Shown here piece by piece: positions 58,477-64,000 of a stretch of DNA of 64,000 nt. The first letter of the stretch is position 1. Each line of letters opens with the position of its first letter. The translations under genes were made by a program, and so were the position numbers. This stretch comes from Abscondita cerata (lineage: Eukaryota; Arthropoda; Insecta; Coleoptera; Lampyridae): positions 1 through 64,000 of the forward strand of contig JALBCR010001676.1 in assembly GCA_030710515.1 (NCBI GenBank). Reading direction: 5' to 3'. The notes beneath the pieces were generated by a model. It worked only from the letters and a program-made list of their open reading frames with translations. It made no database searches and had not been told where the DNA came from.

Positions 58477-59106
58477 GGCGATATGCTTGGTTGGATAATT
58501 CCGTTTTCTAGCATTTCTTCTACGTGCTGTTTAATTTTTTCCTTGTTAGTAAATGGTGTTCGGTATGCTTTTAAAAAGATTGGTTCTTCATCCTTTGTAA
58601 TTATTTTGTGTTTCGTCAAATTTGTCGAAGTTAATTTTTCTTCTGTTGTTTTGAAAATCTCTATGTATTTTCTGCATGTCTTTATAATCACCCTTCTTTC
58701 TTCGGAGTTCATGTGATCCATTCTGATAAGATTGTTTAAGTTTTTTAAATTTGAGGTATTTGTGCCACTAAATGGTTCTACATTTTCTGGGTCAATTCTT
58801 TCTTCGTGTAAATCTCCTAATTCAAATTGCTTTTCTTCGTCCGATTCGTTTTCTAAAACGATGTTAATTTGTCCGTTAAATATTTTGTACAGTCCTTCTT
58901 CTATCCTTACTCCATTAATTTTTGTTCCTTTATAAAGATGTCTTGATCGGGTTTCGGGTATGTCAAATTGTATATTTGTCTAATTCGTGGTTGTATCTTA
59001 ATTTTGATTGGTTTTTATAGTGCAACAAAAGTTATTACCATCACTTCTTGTTAGCATGTTTTTTGTAAATCAATGTTAAATTTTAATTTTTTCAAATCGC
59101 GTATTC
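58389..59106 (-). pseudogene. pol: pol: region between protease and RT
   Basis: From about 58980 down to 58722 and then 58721-58389: NVEPFSGTNTS, then an RT N-terminal section with EEPIFLKAYRTPFTNKEKIK and MLENGIIQPSISPWGFPVHL. It changes frame at about 58400-58470 before the RVIDYR-type block. The part next to the protease (58980-59106) has further breaks. Confidence 0.75.
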
Positions 59107-59580
59107 CTATAAGAGCGTCAAAAATTCGTGAAAATTCAAAACTATAAACTTAAAATTTCCGGTTGCCTTAAATTCTTCGAAACAAGGAATTGTTGCCAAA
59201 GTTTTCATCGTACTTGTTCCGTTTGCGGTGTTTAATTTTAGATTTATAGGTTGTGTCGAATTTGGATAAAATTTTGAGATAATACGGGGGTCGATAATAT
59301 TAATTTCGCTGCCAGTGTCTATTAAAATTTTTAATGGTGGGTTAGTTAATTTAATGTACGGTAAGGTCTCCGTCATATTAATTCGTTTGTTGAGGTAATT
59401 TCGAAAAAATTTACGTCTGATTCGGTAACGTCGTTTTGTGGGTTATGTTCTACGTCTTCAGATAATTGTTGAACGTCTTCGTCGACTTGGTCGGGGTAAA
59501 AGTTAATAGGTGCATAATATTGATTGGATTCTGCGTCAAATATAATTGATTCGGGATCGGTTTCTTGAAAATAATTTTTA
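59107..59580 (-). pseudogene. pol: pol: retroviral-type aspartic protease
   Basis: LKILIDTGSEINIID holds the DTG active site (about 59300). Open upstream to about 59580 through an acidic stretch. The frame ends at 59107 beside a T run. Confidence 0.85.
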
Positions 59581-59589
59581 TACTAGAAA

Positions 59590-60488
59590 TGCCTGACATT
59601 GGGGTTGGTTTGGGCAAGTTCACATTTTGGTTGGGTCGAAAAACGTTTGAAGGTGGTTTATTTACAATCTTAGGTTGAAAGCGAGGGTTAAAAATTTGGT
59701 TAAAACTTGTTTGTTGATTCGGATTGCTGTTAAATTTAAAATTAGGTTGAATTGGTTTTGAAAATTTTGGTTTAATGTTGGTTGCGCGTTAAAAGAATTT
59801 CTTTGGAATGGATTAAACGGCGGTTGTTTTGGAATTGTTTTGAATTACTAAAATTAAGATTTTGTCCTGATCTGTGTGCGAAATTTAATTCATCTTGCGC
59901 CAATGTAATAGCTTCTTCTAATGTTTTCGGTTTACCTGCACGAATTTGCATCGCGATTTGGTAAGGGATTGTGACTAAAAATCTATCTAATGCGTTAGCG
60001 ATTAAAATTTCTTGCCTAACTGCTTTATTTGATACTTGTGATAAATTAAGTTTTCCTATTAATTTTCCTAAAGCTAATCTAATTCGATTTCCGTACTCTA
60101 CTAAAGTTTCACCTTTATTAATTTTCATATTATTAAATTCAACTGTTAACTGTTCCAAATTTCTTGTGTCTGAAAAATGTTCTACTATTGCTTCTTTAAT
60201 TTGTGTCCAATTAGTTAAGTCGTCACGTGGTGATAAAATTTCTGATGCTTTACCTCTAAATTTAGAAAATATCGCGGCTCTTATTACGGTTTGCACTTCC
60301 GCTACTAGCTGGTAACGAATGTGAATATTGTCGCACGCCATGCAGAATGCATTTATTTGAGTCTCTTTACCTTCAAATAATGGGATAGTATCTAATTCTA
60401 TTTTAAAAAGTTGATAATTAATGATTGGATTTGTTTTTGGTTCATGACATTGGGTTTCAGTGTTAGCCATGATTGTTTTTAATGACAA
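59590..60488 (-). pseudogene. gag: gag
   Basis: ATG at 60488 (MSLKTIMANTETQ). A capsid-type retrotransposon gag domain reads IPLFEGKETQINAFCMACDN, FRGKASEIL, EAIVEHFSDTRNLEQLTVEF and NKGETLVEYGNRIRLALG. The frame closes at 59772, while an Asn/Pro/Gln/Phe-rich C-terminus continues in another frame to about 59590. No CCHC zinc knuckle is visible. The leader from the PBS to the ATG is 400 nt. Confidence 0.85.
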
Positions 60489-60633
60489 CGATTCAAGTGA
60501 ATTTACTAAATCGTCCAGTTTGTAATTTCTTAATTAATCTTGCACACGCAATTTCCAATTAATGGATGATATTACAAAAATATTATAGGAAGTTCCCTAT
60601 TTGTTTTAAACAACAATGTGAATATTAGTTCCT

Positions 60634-60636
60634 ACC
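60634..60636 (-). promoter_or_regulatory. candidate splice donor in the LTR-element leader
   Basis: On the minus strand GCAAG|GTAGG occurs between the PBS and gag. Paired with the acceptor at 55826 it would produce an env messenger skipping gag-pol, the known errantivirus arrangement. Position and consensus only. Confidence 0.4.
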
Positions 60637-60887
60637 TTGCGAGTTGTCTTCTGCAGGTTTGGTACCAGGGCTCTCCTCGACCGAATGCTCGATGCACGTA
60701 CGGTGGTCACTTGGATGGCTGGTGCTCCGTTGTTATTTCAAAATTATAACGCAAAACTCGAACGTTTACAGGTTGTTATCACTGGGAATACGTTAGTTTT
60801 CGTTTTCACTAAGGAATTGAAATTCGCCGGCCCGTACTTGTTTTTCGATAAAACGTTTTCGTACACTTTAGACCGTGTTACTTTAAA

Positions 60888-60905
60888 ATCCTACCGACTG
60901 CGCCA
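60888..60905 (-). other. primer-binding site (tRNA-Ser-like)
   Basis: Immediately after the 5' LTR the minus strand reads TGGCGCAGTCGGTAGGAT. This is complementary to a tRNA 3' end and is the sequence I recall as the tRNA-Ser PBS of 17.6/297-like elements. Its first T overlaps the LTR end. Confidence 0.75.
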
Positions 60906-61150
60906 ATTTTATTTTTGTTTTCGCTTATCGAGTTTTTAAAAGATAAATATTTTAATTAAACGAGTTTATTTAGTTGTTTTCAATACAAAGGCAGAACTAA
61001 TACTAATTAAAACTAATACATTTTCTTTTCATGAGTCGATACATCCGCTGTCGATGAACTTACTTTTGATACGTTTGCAAATTATTGAGTATCAGTAATT
61101 TCCGATGTCTTCGAACTCAATTTGTTAAGTTTGCGGATTTCTGAATATAA

Positions 61151-61152
<2 letters not shown>
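60905..61152 (-). repeat. 5' LTR
   Basis: 248 bp, no difference from 53930-54177 seen by eye. It begins AGTTATATTC at 61152 and abuts a (TA)n tract. Confidence 0.9.

Positions 61153-61181
<29 letters not shown>
61153..61181. repeat. (TA)n microsatellite, right flank of the LTR element
   Basis: Short TA tract directly beside the 5' LTR; the other part of the target array lies at 53880-53929. Confidence 0.9.
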
Positions 61182-61186
<5 letters not shown>

Positions 61187-61212
61187 CTGCTATATAATAT
61201 AAAGCAAGTTGC

Positions 61213-61500
61213 ATAGTCGATTCTTCAATAATTATACCCAACCCTAACAGTTGGCAAGTATAAAAAATTTGAATCGCCTGCAGTAAAAGTACGCAAGAGG
61301 TTGTACAATAGCAAACAAACACTGAGAATCACCCGACAGCTGTTTCGTCCTTTTGGGACTCATCGGGAAGTGAGAGAACTCGAGTGTAAGTTGTACAACC
61401 TGCTTGCGTACTTTGCAGGCGATTTGAAATTTTTATATTGCCAACTGTTAGGTTGGCTATAATTATTGAAGAATCGACTATGTAACTGCTTTACATACCT
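61213..61500. repeat. inverted repeat flanking a hammerhead-like core
   Basis: The left arm (61213-61311) and right arm (61391-61500) are inverted copies of each other. They share TAGTCGATTCTTCAATAATT, CCAACC/CTAACAGTTGGCA, AATCGCCTGCA, GTACGCAAG and AGGTTGTACAA. The ~80-bp centre holds the ribozyme-like motif. Flanking (TA)n tracts lie on both sides. Part of the right arm is related to 23785-23915. Confidence 0.75.
61329..61373 (-). ncRNA. hammerhead ribozyme-like motif (type I, short stem III)
   Basis: The minus strand reads TCACTTCCCGATGAGTCCC, an AAAAG linker, GGACGAAACAGCTGTCGGGTGA. Stem II is GTCC/GGAC closed by a short A-rich loop. GAAAC with a two-base-pair stem III (AC...GT) around AGCT is followed by the C of a GUC cleavage site, and the outer strands TCAC...C and G...GTGA can form stem I with one bulge. 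The conserved CUGAUGA box reads CCGATGA, one substitution (U4 to C), which would be expected to impair cleavage. Minimal type I hammerheads of this form are known from Penelope-like elements and other retroelements of animals. Similarity is by eye; activity is unproven. Confidence 0.65.
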
Positions 61501-61572
61501 GTCGGCAAAGTTGCTAACATTTTCGTACGTGAACGCTTTCACGTGTCGACACTAGATGTCGAAAAACTTATC

Positions 61573-61575
<3 letters not shown>

Positions 61576-61624
<49 letters not shown>
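61576..61624. repeat. (AT)n microsatellite
   Basis: About 24 AT units. Confidence 0.95.
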
Positions 61625-61626
<2 letters not shown>

Positions 61627-61904
61627 TAATCGCGACTTTTGATCCCGAAATTAAAAATTTTATTTTGCACTCCCAACCTATGAAACAATCAAAAGCACAA
61701 TTTATGCTTTACACTTATCAATGGGTAATAATTTTTGTGAAACAACGCAGAATGGTGCGAAAAGTAACACATTAAAGTTAAAAATTCAAAACAATTTATG
61801 ATTTATTAATTAACTGTATTTGTTTAATTGATACTTTTGACCGGCAGTAATAAAGTAAAATCAGGCAAAAAAAATTAATATTAATAATTTTTTTTAAAAA
61901 ATGG

Positions 61905-62060
61905 AGTCAAATATAGTGATCGTGGAACCGATTCTGGTGATCCTCTTCTTCCATCCAACGGTCTGGAAATCTCAGGTCAAGGTATTGCCGAACTGCTTGA
62001 GCATAATGAGGTGGTGCCCCGTCCTGTTGCAAAACCAACTGGTTTTCCAAGTATCCTTTA
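61905..62060 (-). pseudogene. mariner-type transposase, catalytic core fragment
   Basis: The minus strand reads LVLQQDGAPPHYAQAVRQYL followed by DLRFPDRWMEEEDHQNRF. QQDGAPPHY is the second catalytic Asp block of insect DD37D/DD41D mariner-type transposases and RFPDRW the text that follows it. The third Asp block would come next but is absent; similarity stops at about 61900. Confidence 0.7.
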
Positions 62061-62251
62061 TTATTTTTTAAATTTCGGTTAACATTAGATAAATGTGGTT
62101 CTCTAGCAGATATAAATACACCTCTCTAGTCAAATTTAAGAAAAAAGTCCAAAATACAATCACCAAAAATGCGCCGACTCAAACATTTTGAGTTTAAGCA
62201 TACACTGCTTCGGGTTTAAATCGGACCAATACCAACATTTATGTCGATTAA

Positions 62252-62661
62252 AGTGGCATTCAAACTTGTGCATTTTCATGCTGCATTTTTAGATGCGGCA
62301 TCACCCTGAATTGCTGCAATCTTTCATGCAGCAACTCCCATGCGTACACATTAGTACATTTTTAAATGCATAAGAAAAATCTCTGTAGGGATTTAATTTT
62401 TCACAAATTATAATTATATGTTGGTGTTGAGAAATAAACAAGATTTTATCTTAATAACTTAAAAACAGAGATAACAGTTGTACTCAAAGCGAAACGGATT
62501 ATGAAGAAATGCTTTTATTATTATCATTGGTGCAGTTGCATCCCTTTTATTGCCTAAAAATAAAAAGAAGATATGGTACCAACTTAAAACGAAGATCAAC
62601 TGACTATTTTGATGGTGCAACTAAAAATGCAGCATGATACTGCACAAATGTGAATACCACT
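62252..62661. mobile_element. 410-bp Harbinger-type MITE with TAA duplications, nested in a mariner relic
   Basis: The left end AGTGGCATTCAAACTTGTGC and the right end, inverted AGTGGTATTCACATTTGTGC, pair for about 50 bp including ATGCTGCATTTTTAG. TAA lies on each side (62249-62251, 62662-62664), as for PIF/Harbinger elements. It contains no ORF. Confidence 0.75.
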
Positions 62662-62841
62662 TAACACTTTTACACTGAAAATAAAAGAGCCTTCATCCGA
62701 GAAGCAGATGTTGAAAATATAATTTAGATTTGCATTTATTCGTTCCCTCATTATTTCACAAAATTGTAAACGGCGATCGAAATCATCTTCGTTCAGTTCT
62801 TGTACTAACTTTATCTCATAAGTGTGAAATTTGTGCTCTTT

Positions 62842-63162
62842 TTACAACTCGTAGTACGTTGATTCGCGACAGACCAGATTTGGTAGCCATTCGTCTTTAC
62901 TTCGGATTAACAGCAACTTGACCAAAAGTGCCCCTTTCATGGCTTCATTTCTAATTGGACGTTCAACGTTCCTCTTCTTGTTGGATATGGGTCTATAGTT
63001 TATTGGAATTTGGCTACTAATTCCAAAACTTTTTGTATGGCGTTGATTTAAATTAAATAAATTGGCGGTTGCATTTGCGCACCTATTGTTTTTTAAAAGA
63101 AGTGCATTAAGTTTAACCCTCTCAGCTATTGAGTAAACAATTTTTTTAAAACTGATAGCCAA
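62842..63162 (-). pseudogene. mariner-type transposase, N-terminal (DNA-binding) fragment
   Basis: A 106-codon frame from 63162 reads YSIAERVKLNALLLKNNRCA, then NLFNLNQRHTKSFG and KRNVERPIRNEAMKGALLVK. The spacing (A-E-x-V-K...; KRxVxRP) resembles the helix-turn-helix and 'KR.GRP' linker of mariner/DUF4817 transposases. It lies between the CAGGGTGGTC terminus and the core fragment in the same orientation. Identification is moderate because the sequence has drifted. Confidence 0.45.
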
Positions 63163-63465
63163 AAAATCACCCCCTAATTAGAAGTGTTAACAACCGTCAG
63201 TCAAAATATCCTTTCAATCAAAAATTGACAGGCATACGCCTTTTTTTAATTGCTTATTTCTACATGCCTTCATTTTCTTCTCTTAGTGTTTGCGCAGTTA
63301 AAACTTCTAATGAGCTATGACTCTATTATCCCTATTAAGATTTTAGTTGTTGTTTTCACAGCGCAAAGAGATGAAACAATGTAAGGGTAGAACTTACGCC
63401 AAAAGCTGACCCCCTTCAAAATAAAATTAACTCCTCTGCTACGTTTTTAGTTGGACCACCCTGTA

Positions 63466-64000
63466 TTAATTGTCATTAAACTTATTTTACTGCTAAATTT
63501 TCTAAAACAGCATATAGATTATGTCCATACCTACTTCATTTTTACTTTAAATGCGATATCAAATTTAATAACACTTTCATTTGAATCTTTATTTTATCTC
63601 TATTTGTTTATACATTTCATACATTTTAAGATCTAGAGATAACTGTTTTAATGTTTGGCAAATACAAAGACAATTTTTAGTTCGAGAAAAAAATGTCGAC
63701 ATTTTATTTCAAATAATTTTTAAATAATAGAACACATTTATAGAAATCTACAGTTTATATAATTACCCAAATACGAACGTTCACGATCACACACGACGAC
63801 TACTAACCACTTATGGAAAACCCGAACATGCACGACCACACCCACGGGAAAATTTCGAAACTTCAAAATTTAGACCAGCTTCGGCATCCGAACACATGAA
63901 CATACACGACCACCCACGAGACACACGACCATCCACGATTTTCAAATTTTAGTTTTACTTCGGCATCACGATACTTACTCGTACATCTTCCCAAGAACAC
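63466..64000. other. no gene; degenerate CACGACCA-rich repeats at the window end
   Basis: 63466-63740 is AT-rich spacer. From about 63775 to the end the words CACGACCAC, CCACGA and CTTCGGCATC recur (CTTCGGCATC at about 63880 and 63959, CACGACCA at about 63832, 63906 and 63924). This suggests two or three degenerate ~75-bp units continuing past the window. Confidence 0.5.

Larger units (their letters stand above)
53930..61152 (-). mobile_element. full-length Gypsy/errantivirus-type LTR retrotransposon
   Basis: A 7.2-kb element runs right to left: 5' LTR 61152-60905, primer-binding site, gag, protease, RT, RNase H, integrase, env, 3' LTR 54177-53930. The two LTRs read as identical over 248 bp, the mark of a recent insertion. 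LTR ends AGTTAT...AAATT, the tRNA-Ser-like PBS, the AT-rich target and an env with a furin-type site all fit the errantivirus branch of Gypsy (17.6/297-like). Coding regions are cut by a series of one-base frame changes, mostly next to A or T runs. The target duplication cannot be measured inside the (TA)n tract. Confidence 0.9.
61890..63463 (-). mobile_element. mariner-type (DUF4817-like) transposon relic, minus strand
   Basis: The right end at 63463 is the terminus CAGGGTGGTCCAACTAAAAA (minus) with TA beyond. Within it, 63162-62842 encodes a helix-turn-helix-type N-terminus and 62057-61905 a catalytic-core piece. Sequence is lost or scrambled between these, and a MITE (62252-62661) is inserted there. 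The left end is truncated at about 61890, within the transposase. Confidence 0.6.

Noticed and set aside
55516..60488. Plus-strand ORFs inside the LTR element (e.g. 58393-58716, 59971-60315)
   Set aside because: They are antisense shadows of the minus-strand gag, pol and env frames.
1..64000. tRNA genes, rRNA, CRISPR arrays, bacterial operons
   Set aside because: No cloverleaf B-box (GGTTCRANTCC) in context, no rRNA core sequence, no regularly spaced direct repeats; the window is eukaryotic.

Overview
The window is AT-rich eukaryotic DNA from what looks like an insect nuclear genome. The evidence is the transposon mix (DD41D mariner-like elements, Tc1, Harbinger-type MITEs, an env-bearing errantivirus-type Gypsy element, a GTF2IRD2/ZBED-like hAT relic), GT-AG splice signals and long gene-free spacers. 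A beetle is possible, but nothing seen fixes the order. No complete host gene is visible.

Layout. 1-8.5 kb is mostly unannotatable AT-rich DNA. The exception is a minus-strand first coding exon for a signal peptide with a GTAAGT donor (6759-6804). 8.5-18.1 kb holds transposon-terminus fragments, a broken hAT transposase (10.4-12.4 kb), a MITE-like element (13.06-13.81 kb) and two Tc1 copies pointing away from each other around a 666-bp Harbinger-like element that keeps a MADF-ORF remnant. The right-hand Tc1 copy appears to contain a real intron. 18.4-21.1 kb has two arrays of one ~125-bp repeat in opposite orientations, flanking MITEs. 24.7-29.0 kb is a stack of TA-flanked CAGGGTG-ended palindromic MITEs, some nested. 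29.2-29.8 kb carries the best host-gene signal, two minus-strand exons with consensus splice sites and a 60-bp MITE between them. 31.7-40.4 kb has further mariner-type derivatives, a LINE reverse-transcriptase relic and a DD41D transposase relic. 43.3-43.7 kb is a Crypton-like tyrosine recombinase fragment and 45.2-45.8 kb a YqaJ-type exonuclease relic. 46.65-48.95 kb is a nearly complete DD41D transposon with ~490-bp terminal inverted repeats.

53.93-61.15 kb is a full-length Gypsy/errantivirus-type LTR retrotransposon on the minus strand: gag, protease, RT, RNase H, integrase, and a fusion-type env with signal peptide, furin-type site and membrane anchor. Its two 248-bp LTRs read as identical, it has a tRNA-Ser-like primer-binding site and it sits in a (TA)n tract. 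Every ORF is cut by one-base frame changes, mostly at homopolymers. Next to it, 61.21-61.50 kb is an inverted repeat with a hammerhead-ribozyme-like core at its centre, on the minus strand. 61.9-63.46 kb is a minus-strand mariner-type relic interrupted by a TAA-flanked MITE.

The window is therefore mainly a graveyard of transposons, with one recent insertion (the LTR element) and a few exons of minus-strand genes. The main leads are the hammerhead-bearing repeat, the long-TIR DD41D element, the intron in a Tc1 transposase, the nested MITE stack, and the mismatch between identical LTRs and broken ORFs. That mismatch may point to residual homopolymer errors in the assembly. All calls are by eye; no database search was possible.
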